The translations under genes and the position numbers were made by a program. The notes beneath the pieces are model-generated. The model ran no database searches. It saw only the letters and a program-made list of their open reading frames with translations, and was not told the DNA's origin. DNA of 64,000 nt from Thamnidium elegans (Eukaryota; Mucoromycota; Mucoromycetes; Mucorales; Mucoraceae), in the NCBI GenBank assembly GCA_025201345.1, contig JAIXMG010000008.1, positions 1,178,001 through 1,242,000 of the forward strand, read 5' to 3'. This document shows positions 34,230-46,759 of this stretch, piece after piece (the first letter of the stretch is position 1; the number at the start of each line of letters is the position of its first letter).

Positions 34230-34892
34230 TGATTAAATAAATCGCATGAGAGAATTAATCAAGTAGGAAAGCTATTGAACAAGCACAGGTAATAAACGAA
34301 TAGCTTAGTCTATTATAATCATCTAGAAAACGTCCATCACCATTAAGAGAATTATCAGAACAACAAGTGAAAATCATTAAAGTGATACCTTGTCTTTAAA
34401 TTTCTTGATTGATTACTAAATAGTACTTGTAAAAGTCGGCGAAAGGTTCAATAAAACTAGCTGGTGTTCAAGGAACCCTAGGGGAACGCTTATTAGAGCT
34501 AGAACAAGCCCTTCATATATCAGACAAACGTTCAAAATACTTATCATAATATGTTAAATTTTACAGTGCATAAATTTTGGTGGATATTAATCATTATTAT
34601 CTCTAAGCCTTTGCAAGAACTGTGTTATTGATTTGACCCCATTGATAGAGGTTTCACAAATAGATCTAATAGAAAGCAGCTTCACTAGAGCATTCTTGGA
34701 GAGGATGAGAACTCTGACAACAATATTGATGAGCTCACAAAGCTACTGTCTAAGGTATTTTTAACTAAATATTTTTTATTAAATATTTTTATTCATAGTT
34801 ATTATAATTAGAAAACAAGCGAAAATTGGAAAACTGTTATAAAGACCACATTGCTAAATACGAACCAAAGAATGAGATTGAAAGAGCTATGC

Positions 34893-34900
<8 letters not shown>
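34230..34900 (+). pseudogene. Relic of a coiled-coil protein gene
   Basis: Several plus-strand pieces read like coiled-coil protein but in different frames and with stops between them: RKRPSPLRELSEQQVKIIKV, LAGVQGTLGERLLELEQALH, LGEDENSDNNIDELTKLLSK and, after a plausible intron, NKRKLENCYKDHIAKYEPKN. A spliced live gene would need joins I cannot find, and in-frame TAG and TGA argue for decay. It ends in an (AT)n tract. No family is assigned. Confidence 0.35.
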
Positions 34901-34939
<39 letters not shown>

Positions 34940-34947
34940 ATATGTAT
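34894..34947. repeat. (AT)n / (ATATGT)n microsatellite
   Basis: Alternating AT for about 30 bp passing into ATATATGT units. It is perfectly self-complementary and likely length-variable. Confidence 0.85.
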
Positions 34948-35332
34948 TTTGTGAATAAAAGAACTATAACGAGATCACCTCAAAGTTTCCAACTTGAATA
35001 AACTTTGTTGTAATCTAACATAAAAAGTATAAGTATGGCATATCCTAGTATACAATCGGCAGGAAAAATCGTCCACTTAACGTTCTCTTTTATTGTTTCA
35101 TAGTAATAAATGTAATCTCCTCGTTGTATTTGATAATTCACTTGCACAAAACAGAATGATATATCATTATAACACAATGCTTTCAATACTCCCAATGTTA
35201 CATCTAACTTCTCCGATGTATTTAAATATAATCTGCGTTATTTTGTTTTTCCAGATTATTTCTAACAATCTGATAGCTTTGAACTATTTCAACCGTATCA
35301 GTGACAGAAGAAGGACTTAGCAAGCAAGCTTG

Positions 35333-35590
35333 ATGAAGGAGTACACAGGCGTTAGAAGAATTTCGTCGGTCATATGCTTTTGCAGATCTTTGATTTCTTT
35401 AATATCAACATTGATTGCGGCGCTTTCTTGGTTATATGTTTGCTCATTCCAAATCTTGTATGCATTTCAATAAAGGTTTTTTATTGCAGTGAATGAATTT
35501 TCGGCTGGTTTACAACTTGATTTTATCAAACGTTTAATGCTACCGATTTTTCTTTCCATTGGCCTTGATCAGTTCAAGCGAAGTCAATAA
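35333..35590 (-). pseudogene. Relic coding fragment
   Basis: The minus strand is open but for one TGA over about 80 codons and reads as helical protein (ERKIGSIKRLIKSSCKPAEN; IKEIKDLQKHMTDEILLTPV). There is no start-to-stop gene. It faces the coiled-coil relic at 34230, and the two could be parts of one rearranged gene. No family is recognised. Confidence 0.35.
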
Positions 35591-35992
35591 CTTTTTTTTT
35601 TTATATTTATTACATCGCCGTCTCGTACACGGTTTCTCTTATCCGAAGAGATTTAGATTTTTACAGGTAAGAAGAAAAAAAGTCTCTTCTCATTAGTCTT
35701 TTACTAATTTTTTTTTCTACTAAAAGGTATACAAATTTATTTTAAATTGGTAGTGAAATCATTATAACAATGCCCAAAAAGTCACTCTTAAATTTACAAC
35801 TTTTGCATGAGAGAAAATGAGTTGAGTGGCTTGCTCGGTTAGTCCGAGTCGAAACTATATATTTCAAGCCGGACTAAATTGGGGGTATGAAAAGAAAAAA
35901 ATGAATTCCCCCCCAATTTCGGTCACAGCAGCGTGCGATAAATTGGCCAAACAATCGCTATCGATGAACTGTCTTTCCCCATTTGACGAGTC

Positions 35993-36303
35993 ATGAAGGT
36001 GTGTAAAAAAACTATATAGAAAAGAGAGAAAGAAAGAAGTATATCATCCGAAGGATAACATTCAACAAACACGGATTGTAATAGATGGATGGATGATATC
36101 AACTTTTTTCTTTTTGTATTTGCCAATGTCAAAACCGTGTTTACTTACTTTTTTTCTTTCTTTTTTAATAGTTGAACATCGCCAACCCAGCCACTGGCTG
36201 CCAAAAGTTGATTGAAATCGAGGATGAACGTCGTCTGTAAGTAATTACAATGACTTTGGTTCTTTTTTTAAAAACAGAGATTACGGTTGGAGAAATAGAG
36301 AAA

Positions 36304-36334
<31 letters not shown>

Positions 36335-37313
36335 CAACAACCTAGCATCACAACATATTTTATAAAGACAATCAATTGAATCAATGTTATTCCATTGGAT
36401 GCAACCTAGTACTACAGCGATATTTATTTTAGTCTCTTAAATCAATCAACGAGAAATGCACACCGATCAATCACGACACATTTTTTTTTCTCTACCTTTT
36501 CCCATCCAATCCTTGTTTAGAATAAAGTGAATCAAAGGGAACCCGATAAATATAATATAGTTACTAATATATTTATTTTTTTAAAATAGCCGTGGTTTCT
36601 ATGATAAGCGTATGGCCCAAGAGGTCTCCGGTGACTCCCTCGGTGGTGAGTTCAAGGGTTACGTTTTCCGTATCTCCGGTGGTAACGACAAGCAAGGTTT
36701 CCCCATGAAGCAAGGTGTCCTTTTACCTTATCGTGTCAAGCTTTTGATGTCCAAGGGTCACTCTTGTTATCGTCCCCGTCGTACTGGTGAGCGTAAGAGA
36801 AAGTCTGTCCGTGGTTGTATCGTCGGTTCTGATCTCTCTGTCTTGTCTCTCGTTGTTGTCAAGCAAGGTGAGCAAGAGATCCCTGGTCTCACTGATACTA
36901 CCGTCCCCAAGCGTCTCGGTCCCAAGCGTGCTTCCAAGATCAGAAAGTTCTTCGTACGTAACATTTTATATGCAATATCTATTTTTATTTTTGCGCTAAC
37001 ATTTTATTTTTCTGTAATGTAGAACTTGAGCAAGGAAGATGATGTTCGTAAGTATGTCATTCGTCGTGAAATCCAACCTAAGGGTGAAGGTAAGAAGGCT
37101 TACACCAAGGCCCCCAAGATCCAACGTCTTGTTACCCCCCTTACCCTCCAACGTAAGAGACACAGACAAGCTCTTAAGCGTAGAAGAGCTGAAGCTTCTC
37201 GTGAAGCTGAGTCCGACTACAAGCAATTGCTTGCCAAGCGTGTCAAGGAGACCAAGGAAAAGAAGATTGAACGTCGTCGTACTTCTTCCATGCAAAAGTC
37301 TGCTTCTGCTTAA
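35993..37313 (+). CDS. RPS6: 40S ribosomal protein eS6
   Basis: Four exons (35993-35998, 36172-36236, 36590-36953, 37023-37313) give 241 residues, the normal eS6 length. The first coding exon is only ATG AAG followed by the donor GTGTGT. Family sequence is clear throughout: [58 protein letters not shown] and [15 protein letters not shown]. The C-terminus is basic and ends [13 protein letters not shown], which contains the RRxSS-type site phosphorylated by S6 kinases in other eukaryotes. It is part of the small subunit head-to-platform region and a TOR-pathway readout. Codon use is strongly biased to CGT, AAG and ACC. Intron 2 (353 nt) is long for this window and contains an A27 run; I found no convincing snoRNA in it. 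The upstream 200 bp are pyrimidine-rich as in other ribosomal protein genes. Confidence 0.96.
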
Positions 37314-37416
37314 ATTTTCCCCTCCCCTCTAATTCATTTTAATTAAAAAAAATAAAAAGTAAATCATTTTTTGTTTTCGGGAACTTCAAAAATACAAAAG
37401 AAGAATTTATTATTTT

Positions 37417-39769
37417 TTAGACATGACCCATTACTACTGTAAACCTTAATGAAGGTCCAAATGAAGTACTACTCTTTCGTTCTTGAACATTGTTTAAAGC
37501 AGATTTGATAGTTCGAAGGTCATATGTACTTTGCAAATAATGCAATTGATTAGAAGTTTGTGGGGTATAAAGTAGAGGTGGTGGAGAATTCTCAGTTTTT
37601 TCCGGTGTACTACTACTATCTGATGAAGCAGTTGTAGCATTTTCATCTTCTTCAGCGCATAAAGTAGTACTTCGCCAACCCTACAAGTTTTTTAAAGTTA
37701 TGAGTTTTATATATATGTTTATTGTTTATTTCTTTAATTTACCCAACTTTGTAATACGGAAAAGTTATCGGGACTACTTTGAAATAAAGTTAATGCATGT
37801 TTAGGTCCTCGAGACGGACAGTATATTTTGAACCAAGTTTTTACTACTTTTCGTTTATCAGAATATCTTGAGAAAGACCAATTTTCGCTATTAGAATTAG
37901 AGGCAGGAACTTTGAAATCAGTACCAGAAGGCACGTGTGGTTGGGGATCATTTGAATGCTGATAAGTGTGATGGGTTTGATGTTGTTGTTGTTGTTGTTG
38001 ATGTGGCACAGACTGACGGTGGAGATACACACCCAGCTGTAGAATTCCTTTACGTTGTGATCGAGTTTTTTGTATATACATGTTCCAGTTTGATCTATGT
38101 TTATACGTAAAGGATGAACATATGATTAGATAGAAAACGTAATCCCATTATAATTACCCGGCATAGAAAATTGTATCAGAGTACACACGCATACTATACT
38201 TGAGAGCACTTACATCAGCGAACTCGACACTAAATCGAAAGGGTGGATATATAGAATATTCTTCCGCAAGCGATTTATGAAGTGAACACTTCTTTTTATC
38301 AACCGAAGAAGAACTGGTAGATTCGCTGGTATATGTTGTTGTGTCATCTTTTGGTATCAAATAGTATTTTCCCAACAATGATTTCTTTTCTACGGATTCT
38401 TCTTCACATTCCTCATAACAATCATCATACTCTTCCTCCTCTTCATTTTCATTTGGTGTTTCAGCAGTGATAGTAGTTTCTGAATCACTAGGACGATTGG
38501 ATACAGTCGAAATTGTCATATTTAATTTAGTATCACTTTCTGAAGCAGATTCAATTTTAGATCGTAATTTGACTTGAAGCCATAACGCTTCTCGAAGTAC
38601 TTTCTCAGAAATGAGACGTTGTCTTGTTAAAGGATGTGTGTCGTTTTGTATAGATTCAAGTTGTTCAAAGGTCATGTGCATATAATGAATAGATCGCGAT
38701 AAAATATGACAGTCAGGGTTTGTGTCCAAATCGGTCAAGATAAATGCAGAAGGGGAAATAGTATATGCTTCGTGTCTCGCTTGAATAATTTGCTTAATGA
38801 AATGATATCTTTCATATTCACTATAACCAGCACTTTTTTTTAGAGGTCATAGAAAAAAAAAACATATAAAATATATTATTTTTACCTTGGAACCCAAAAT
38901 GCATCACTTTCAATTACTTTTTGTAACCAATTGAGAGGTAAAGAAACCAAGACATCACGGTCCATACCATAGGCTTCTCGGCATAAAAAAGTAAAAATAG
39001 CATCACATATACGTTCACTTCCTTGAACCATTAAACCATCCGCAAATATTAAGTAGTTCACTACATTTTTATGATTTAAATTCTTGAGAATATAATCTAC
39101 ACAAATATCACACACGTCAAGTTGAAAATAAGAACAAGTAGCTAAAATCTGTCGGACATTCGCTTGAGTGATTAATGGATCATCAATTTTACCATAAAGG
39201 TATTCTAAAACAAATTGAAATGATTCGATTGTGATATAAGGATTATCGCCAAAGTGTAAAGTTACTATATTCGATTCGGCTTCTTGAAACGGGCCCTGTA
39301 AAAGCAATTTAAAGTAAGGGTTTTGATCCAAGATCAAACGATGTAAATTGTAAGTCTTTTCCCAGGTAGGTACATATACTTTAATATCACTACCGACCCC
39401 GTCCGAAAGACCCCTTCGAAGTATATGTCTACAAAGCATTAACGAATGTTTTCTCCAGTCATATTTGGAACTATTGCCGTTATGTGTATTAGAATCATGA
39501 TTCGAATTATTATTAAACTGTGGACTGTTGTTGGAACTATTAGAGGAATATGCTTTGGGTTGCATAGGACCACCGAATTCGGAATAAGGTGTGTTTATCG
39601 TTAACCAAGGGTGATCAGTCACTTTTGGAGTCGATCGAGAACGATGATGATCGGGTGCTGGAGGGGGAGTTGAGTCCTCCAACCCTCTTGTAAATAGTCT
39701 CATTGCTTGAACAGTACTAGCTTGTGACCTTCTTGTACTTTCTCGTCTGTTTACAGTAGCATCCTCCAT
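37417..39769 (-). CDS. BTB/POZ domain protein (germ-cell-less-like layout)
   Basis: Four exons (39769-38886, 38832-38158, 38094-37743, 37680-37417) give 724 residues with phases closing. After a disordered Ser/Asn-rich N-terminus, a BTB domain spans about 115-220: SDIKVYVPTWEKTYNLHRLI, YFKLLLQGPFQEAESNIVTL and FQFVLEYLYGKIDD. A BACK-like helical region follows, then an acidic low-complexity part (ENEEEEEYDDCYEECEEE), a C-terminal beta-rich region (YPPFRFSVEFADVSALK, GVYLHRQSVP) with a Gln/His tract, and a short Cys-terminal exon. BTB proteins with this size and order act as Cul3 adaptors or as nuclear-envelope germ-cell-less relatives; which applies here is inference. It is convergent with eS6, 103 bp apart. 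Confidence 0.82.
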
Positions 39770-40406
39770 TTATGAATTGAAAAAGGAAATGAAAAAAAAG
39801 GGTAAAAGGAAGAAAAAAATGGACAATACAAGTATATCTATGTGTATACACGTGACACATAAATATTGATGATTCGGTTACCCTCAGAAGCTATTGAGAT
39901 CATTTAATACAAAAAAAAAAAAAAATACTATTGAGATCATTGGAAGATTCTTTCGTTATCTGGCATACTAACAATGCAGTAGACTTGGCAACAAGTCGCA
40001 ATGACTGTCATAGAAATTAGGAGGTGCATTTTTTGTTTCCAAGGAAATATTTAAAAGGGCCTCTCTTTTTTTTTACTGAGGATAGAAGGTTAACGTTGTT
40101 CTTGGTAACTCCTTTTTTTCTTTTGCAATGCAAAGAGTTCAGCCCCTATGATATATATCCAAATTTAACTGGAAAAGATCAATGCCAGAGAGTTATGCGC
40201 AAAATAATAATAATCAAGATAAGTTCTTGTAACATACGCGCATTTACATGTACTAAAGCAAAAGGTATAAGGATACTGCTGCCTATAAAAAAGTGTGTTT
40301 ATGCGAGCGTGTGCGTATGTGTGTATGTACGTAAAAGGAAGAATGAGATTATTTATTAATAAATTAAAAAAAAAAGGGTCTTTTTAAGGATATATGTTAC
40401 ATTTTC
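39770..40406. other. Intergenic stretch
   Basis: I see no gene. A direct repeat of about 17 bp (ACTATTGAGATCATT or close) lies on both sides of an A run at 39890-39945: AGCTATTGAGATCATTTAATAC then TACTATTGAGATCATTGG. A (GT)-rich patch (CGTGTGCGTATGTGTGTATG) is at about 40308-40328. Confidence 0.4.
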
Positions 40407-41858
40407 TTACTGAGAATAGTCTTCTAAAGAACTTGCCATTTCCATCATAGGGGGGCTAAATTAAATGTATATTAGCCTAAAAGGATAAATAAATATATCA
40501 TTATTACTTGCCTTTGTCTTCTTCCACCTTTATTCGCTTGTTGAATTTTAATAGGCGGATGTTCAGTTGGGGTTAATAATTCAAAACTACATAACAGTTC
40601 TTCATTCACTGTCATGATAGCACCAAAATTGTCAAATTCACCACAGTAATTGGGTGCACTAAATACAGTAACTAGAGTTCTTTCATTAAAGAATTGGTAT
40701 CCATCTTCTACAACCATATGTGCCCTACAAACAAGATCTAAATCGAATTTTGATAAAAATTCGTTAACAATCTTTTTTCCAAAACAGTAAGAGACACCTC
40801 TTTCATTATCTTCCCAATCAATTGCAGTATCACTTGGATCCGACCATAGTAAATCATTTAATAATCCAAATTCTGGTACATCTGTAGGTCTAATAATGGT
40901 ACGTATATCATCCATTGCGTTCAATGAAGGACTAATACCACCATGAACACAGAATATTTTTCCTGCAACCAATCCTGCAATAGGTAATGTATTAAATACA
41001 TCAATAAACGTCTTCCATATCTTTACATTGGTTCGTCTTTTACATTCATCATAAAAGCCATAAACTATTTTTAAAAGGAAAGTTAGGTTTACATATGTAA
41101 AAAAAAAAAACATACCTCTTGTAACATTAGCACATTCATGGTTTCCTCTCAACAAGAAGAAGTTTTCGGGGAACTTGATCTTATAGCAAAATAATAACAG
41201 AATAGTTTCTAAACTTTGTTTACCACGATCAACATAATCGCCTAGTAATAAATAATTTGAATCTGGTGGGTAACCGCCCATGTCAAATAAACGAATTAGA
41301 TCGTGGTATTGACCATGAATGTCGCCCATGATTTTGACAGGTGGATTTAACTCGATCAAGGTCTGTTTTAAAATGTTAAAAAAAAAAGAAAGAAAGAAAA
41401 AACCGCAACAGTTTTTTTCTTGGACTTACAGGTTGACTCATAAATACTTCTTGCACAGCTTTGCATATAGCAACAATTTCTGAATTTTTAAAGCAAATAG
41501 ACTTTGTTGCTTTTCCAGTTCTACCTACTTCTATTAAGCGACTAATACATTCGTCAATGTCCAAGTTTTTTCCGAAAGAATGCATAGAAGTAGCAGTTAG
41601 TTGATTTTCAGAAGAAAGACTTGACTGGTTAATAGAGTGTATAGTGTCTTCATTATTAGGAGAACTAACAGAATTTAAGCTATTCGGAAAAGGGTATTCT
41701 GATACCGGTTTTGATATTTCAATTGGGTTATTACCGTTGCTTACAAGAATAGAATTAATAGAGGTAGCGGTTGTGTTTGAATATTCATTATCAGGAGTAC
41801 TATCAGTTCTTATAACACTAGGCCTATGTTTATGTTTCTTTGAGTGCACATTTCCCAT
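40407..41858 (-). CDS. PP1-family Ser/Thr phosphatase, PPZ-like
   Basis: Four exons (41858-41430, 41362-41116, 41064-40512, 40455-40407) give 425 residues. The start [11 protein letters not shown] has the Gly2/Ser6 pattern for N-myristoylation, as in yeast Ppz1/2, and leads a Ser/Asn-rich extension of about 95 residues, much shorter than in yeast Ppz. The catalytic domain has all metal-binding motifs: GDIHGQ, GDYVDRG, RGNHE, a conserved VHGGISPSL and [23 protein letters not shown] is the PP1 N-terminal helix. PPZ enzymes affect K+/Na+ balance and cell integrity. The last join is best read as a GC-AG intron (AAAG|GCAAGT), ending [19 protein letters not shown] donor four bases further would instead give a Lys/Arg-containing tail ending near 40390. 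Confidence 0.93.
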
Positions 41859-42070
41859 TTGATCTATTTTAACTGCTAATAAAAAAAAAACAAAATTTAG
41901 AAAAGAGAGAAAAACAAAAAACAAAAAGAGGGAATAATGGGGTCTTTTGTATTGGTCAGTTTAACGGGGTATGAAAGGGAGTATTATTTTTTTATATGCT
42001 AAACGCATTCGGGAAAATATTCCTTTGCCCTGAAGAAGATATAAAAGTGTGCGGGTCTCTTTTTTTTTTA

Positions 42071-43401
42071 TTACAAAATGGGAATATAACTGTTGATTCT
42101 ATCCTTTTGATTTTGTGAAATACATTCAGCAATCCAAACGATATTTCTGATCTCTTGTTCCTTCAACTTAATATAAGCATAAAATACACCATAGTTAAAT
42201 TGTTGTTGGAAAGCTTGTCTGTTCAAAAAGACTTCAGTTTCAAAAAACTTATCTTCCAAAGTTTTGGTGCTGGTGGTATCAAAGAAGTTTCGGTATTCAT
42301 GGAATACTTCACAGGTAGCCTTAACTTGATCCATCTCATCTGCAATAGCTAAACGTGCATTACCATCAGGGTAAAGGCGACCAATAGTAGGGAACAATTT
42401 CTTACGATCTTCTTTAGGCAATTCAGTACCAAATGAGTTGATTGTAATATTAATAGAACGACGATCAGCTTCGAACTATATATATATAAAATATTATTAG
42501 TATTTCTTCTTTATTCTTTTTTTTTTTTTTTTTTTTCACTGTGTATACTACTTACGCGAAGAATATCTCCCATAACCTCGGCAGTAGGTCCACCCATACC
42601 TTCACAGAATTGATAGAAATCTTCAAGGTATGCTTTATAAAGAGTATTACGAATAATTTCAATATTAAGCTCATCTAAATCATGGGCACTAAGGCAGTTG
42701 GCAAAGTAAGGTGCTAACAAAAAAAAAAAAAAAACTCGCGTTAAAAATAAATCGGCCGAATAAAAAATGAAAAAAAAAAAGAGACATACCCAAAGGAGTT
42801 TCGACCAAGACAGTGTTATATAATTCAGCAACAGTAGTAGCAACACATAAAGCAGGCATAGTTTCAAAAACACCAAGAGGATGACAACGGTCAAGAAGTT
42901 CATGAGTATCACGTTCATGAAGTGTACCTGTAATAATCAAAATGACATTATCAATCATGTATTGGTACCTTTTTTTTTTTTTAAAAAAAAAAAAGAGAAA
43001 GTTAATTACTTTTTATACGTTTCAGCCCATCATACTCTTTTTTCTTACGTGATGTAATCTAAAAACTTGGACAAAGGTTGAACAGCGCTACTACGAATAT
43101 ATTCAAACTCTTCAACGAGACTTTGAGTCAACTTTTCTGCAATGGTAGACGTGGCAATAGGAGAAGGCTCGTTTTGTAAAAGAGATCCATAATCAGTAGC
43201 ACCCAACTGAAGACGGAGATCTGATTGAAACGTTAACATCTTTATTTATATAAGAACATCATTTTTGACTAGTTTACCTTCAAGAGTCTCACACTGACTA
43301 AAGTTAAGATATTGAGTGGAGTTCAAGATTCCGGAATAATAGCCTCTTAAAATACCATCAATAAAACCGTCGTTCTCGTTGAAAATAAGTGCACTAGCCA
43401 T
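42071..43401 (-). CDS. VMA6: V-ATPase V0 subunit d (Vma6)
   Basis: Five exons (43401-43278, 43220-43049, 42968-42790, 42713-42556, 42475-42071) give 345 residues, the same length as yeast Vma6. Family sequence runs from the start ([20 protein letters not shown]) through [40 protein letters not shown] and [20 protein letters not shown] to [20 protein letters not shown]. Subunit d is the socket between the central rotor stalk (D/F) and the membrane c-ring of the vacuolar proton pump. Intron 2 ends in a T-run/A-run palindrome touching its AG; the family alignment fixes that acceptor (AC|G TAC CAA TAC ATG). Confidence 0.96.
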
Positions 43402-43950
43402 TGTTCTTGGTAACTAAAAAAAAAAAATGTAAAGATACGAAACAAAAAAATAATAAATAAAAACAATCGTCTCTTTTTTTTTATTCGTAGATGCGTCACA
43501 AAGGGTGAAACTTTAACGGAGCTGTAATACAAGATATCACCATCGCCCAGAATCCCTTTTAGTGCTGGATAATTTAGTGTTGTATTGTATCTTTTCGGAA
43601 TAATTGTATACCCAATAATAAGCACCAAGAATAATATAGAAAATGCTGTATTTGCTTCTTCTAAAAAAATATAACTAATTTATCCAAACCCTGAGTTGCA
43701 TCACATTGATCTGATCTTGAAAACAAAATGGTAGTAGTATGATTCACTCTCAAAAAAAGTATCGGATTATTCTATGCTTTATTTTAAGAAAAAAAAAGGG
43801 CGCAGTCATTATTTAAAAGAAAAGTAGGTTTTAATTGTCAAGTTTATTGAAGAGAAAAGGATAATATTATATCAAATAATAAATAAATAAGAGAGATCGG
43901 GTTAGATTTTTTTTTTTTTTTTTTACTTATGTTGGAACTTCTTGAATAAT
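43402..43950. other. Intergenic stretch
   Basis: I see no gene. It holds the promoter of the V-ATPase gene on its left side and the 3' flank of the chitinase gene on its right, with T18 at about 43907-43924. Confidence 0.5.
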
Positions 43951-45672
43951 TTAACAATCCTTGACGTACTTCCAGGCTCCCCAAGCGTTATCAGCGGAAG
44001 GAGTTTCACCTTGAGACCACCATTGAGCAGTATAGAGTTTACCGTCATGAGAGACTTGAGCGCCAGCTTGATAAGCGGTACCAGCAGTCCATCCAGAAGC
44101 ACCACCACAGCCGGGGGCATCAGTAGGAATAGAAGTGGAAGATCCACCACCGTTAGTAGTAGTAGCAGTAGAAGTAGCGGAGGCAGTAGCAGTGCCAATG
44201 GGGGTCTTGGGAGGGTTTCCAGCGACGACAGGATGGATAGCCTTGAGGAGTTCACCGTTATCTTGTTCGATAGACCAAACGAAGAGACCAGCAAGGTCTT
44301 TGGAGATGGCATAGTCAGCCTTGACACCAAGAGAGACGGTATCATCGTAAGAGATGAACTGCTTGTTGGTAGGGTTATACAACCAAGGAGTTTGAGTGAT
44401 GTTATCATAATGACGAACCCAAGGAGCAGCAGCAGTAGTAGGGCTAGTAAGGAGACCTTGAGATCTCATGTTGGTCCATCTCCAGACACCGGAAGCAGCG
44501 GAGATATCGCTGGAACAGAACTGGTTTTGCCATGGTCCATCAAGAGAATCTCCAAGAGGAGGAGCAGGAGAGACAGCAGAGTTGTATTGAGTGGTAGGAT
44601 CAGAAGTGACAGTTAAAGTTTGAGCACGACCGTAGAAAGCAATACCACCAGCAATCTTGTTAGCAGGGACACCAGCATCCATCCAAGACTTAATACCTTG
44701 AACGAAACCTAAGGGATAACCGAATCCAGGTTCGTTGTTGAAGGGAGCGTTAGGACCGGAGGTAGAGTTCCAGGCACCGTTAACATCGAAAGCCATAACG
44801 TGGAAACGATCCATGTAAGGGACAAAACCGGCAACACCATCAGAAACAGGCTTAGGTCCTCCCCAAGGATCAATATGAACAGCCATGGAAATTTCCTTGT
44901 AGTTGTTAGGGAAGTTGCTGGTGAGGGATGCACGAAGTTCCTTGATAAGAACTTGAAGGTTGGCAACATCGTCATCAGCGATAATGTTACAACCGGGACC
45001 CTTACCAGTAGGGTATTCCCAATCGATATCGACACCATCAGTGTTCCATTGCTTAATGAAATCAACGTTCCATTTAATGAAACTGGCACGGTTAGAGGCA
45101 GAAGCAGCCATAGGTGAGAAGTGAGTAGATCCAGACCATCCACCAACACTGACCAAGACTTTGGTACCGGCAGCGTGAGCTAACTCAACAAGCTTAGGGA
45201 AACCATATTGAACATAGGCTATAATGATAATAATAATAAAAAAAAAAAAGTACAATTAGAATCTAATTTCGCCTCTGTAGTAGTATAGTAACTTACTATC
45301 AAAGATACCGTTATCTTGCCAGATGGGAGTAGTAGGAGAGTTTTGAATGGCGAAAGCTATATTATATGTATTAGTCTTTTTCTCTTTTCTTTGACCACTA
45401 TTTTATTTTACTTACCATAGTAGACGTGAGTATACTTAGCAAAGTCAATCATAGAAGGAGTGTAACGACCATAAAGCCAGTTAGGGAAGTAACTATAGAA
45501 AATTGAGAAAGTTCAGTACTTGATTTTTACTATTGTCAATGATTCCTTACCCAATAAGAACCTTGTCAGTGGAAGGAGCACGAGCTTCAAGACTGACTGG
45601 AGATGCAACAGCTCCTTGAAGGAAGCAAAGGGTAGCAGTAGCAGCGGCGAATAAGATAGAACCGAATCTCAT
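43951..45672 (-). CDS. Secreted GH18 chitinase with CBM5/12 chitin-binding module
   Basis: Four exons (45672-45551, 45492-45416, 45356-45297, 45218-43951) give 508 residues with phases closing. Signal peptide: FGSILFAAATATLCFLQGAV. The GH18 barrel has GYFPNWLYGRYTPSMID, the substrate-binding KVLVSVGGWSG and the catalytic DGVDIDWE (DxxDxDxE intact); the C-terminal barrel Trp lies in GLFVWSIEQDNGE. A Ser/Thr-rich linker then leads to a CBM5/12-type module: WTAGTAYQAGAQVSHDGKLY and the aromatic pair in AQWWSQGETP, ending in a Cys. It hydrolyses beta-1,4-GlcNAc polymers for wall remodelling or feeding. The linker and CBM are typical of secreted enzymes acting on insoluble chitin. A TATAAAAG box (minus) lies at 45755-45763. 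Codon use is highly biased. Confidence 0.95.
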
Positions 45673-46759
45673 ATTTAGGATTGTTTAGTAAAGAAGTTGA
45701 GAGAAGATCTTTGGATAAAGAAGAAAAAAAAAATAATCAAATATTTCTGAGCCTCTTTTATACTATTTTGACAAAACAGAATTACCCTAACATACTATTC
45801 CTTATTCATCGATATTTGATTTTGTACATAAGCAAAGAGAGAGAAAAAAATTCATGAGAAAACCCAACATAATTAAATAAGCAAAAAGGGTTCCTGCGTC
45901 CTTTCAGGGTCGAGTAACAAAAAAAAAATAACTATCGAAATCATGTGTAACTGGCACTATTCAAAGTCCCTTTTGGATCTTATTGTCAGTAACACAAATA
46001 AATCAATAAATGACAAATGTCGATCAGACTGATGCAGTGCTTGTAATTAACAGGTTGTTATTAATTCTTATTGTTATTGTGCATAAAAATAATTAATTCA
46101 AATAACAACTATATTTAGTTGACTACATTTTCTATAATTGAAATACCTTCGATATTAAACCATAACTATACGAAAATATATATATATATATTTTTTTTCG
46201 TTGTACGCTGTGTTATGTATTATGCATCAAGTCACATGAAGACATCATCAGCTATTTATAATTACCTTCAAATATACGTAAGCAACAAAATGAGATTAGA
46301 ATAAAGAAAAAATAATACGACAGGCAAACACAACAAATAATTAAAAAGTAAATGTATTTAATACGTACAAGGGATTGTTTTAACAGGAATTATTGATATC
46401 GTATATTTAAATGTAAAATGACATTATGATATATTTCAAAGTTTATCAGGGTAGCATAGGTAATGGTGGATAATCCCTAATCCAATCTTCCGCGTGTTAC
46501 ATGTCTTGCAATATAACCAATCGCATTGATTCCAAGGTAAAATATTTGTACCAAAGGGTATCTTTTTTTAATTGTAAGGAACTCATTGTTTAGTTTATTC
46601 TATAATTATTGAAAACTAGTACAGGTTTAAGCAATGCTTTTTTCATGTGCTATTTTTATTATATAATAATAACAATGATATATAAAAAAAAAAAATCTTG
46701 CCATAAACACATTCAAGACAATTTTTAATTCTATAGATAGATACAACAGAAAAAAACAT
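45673..46759. other. Intergenic stretch
   Basis: The first 100 bp are the chitinase promoter. The rest is AT-rich without a supported gene. Confidence 0.5.

Noticed and set aside
36237..36589. Intronic snoRNA in eS6 intron 2
   Set aside because: I could not find paired C/D boxes or an H/ACA fold with confidence.
43942..44616. Long plus-strand Ser/Arg frame opposite the chitinase
   Set aside because: It is the antisense of a strongly codon-biased GH18 gene with all catalytic motifs on the other strand.
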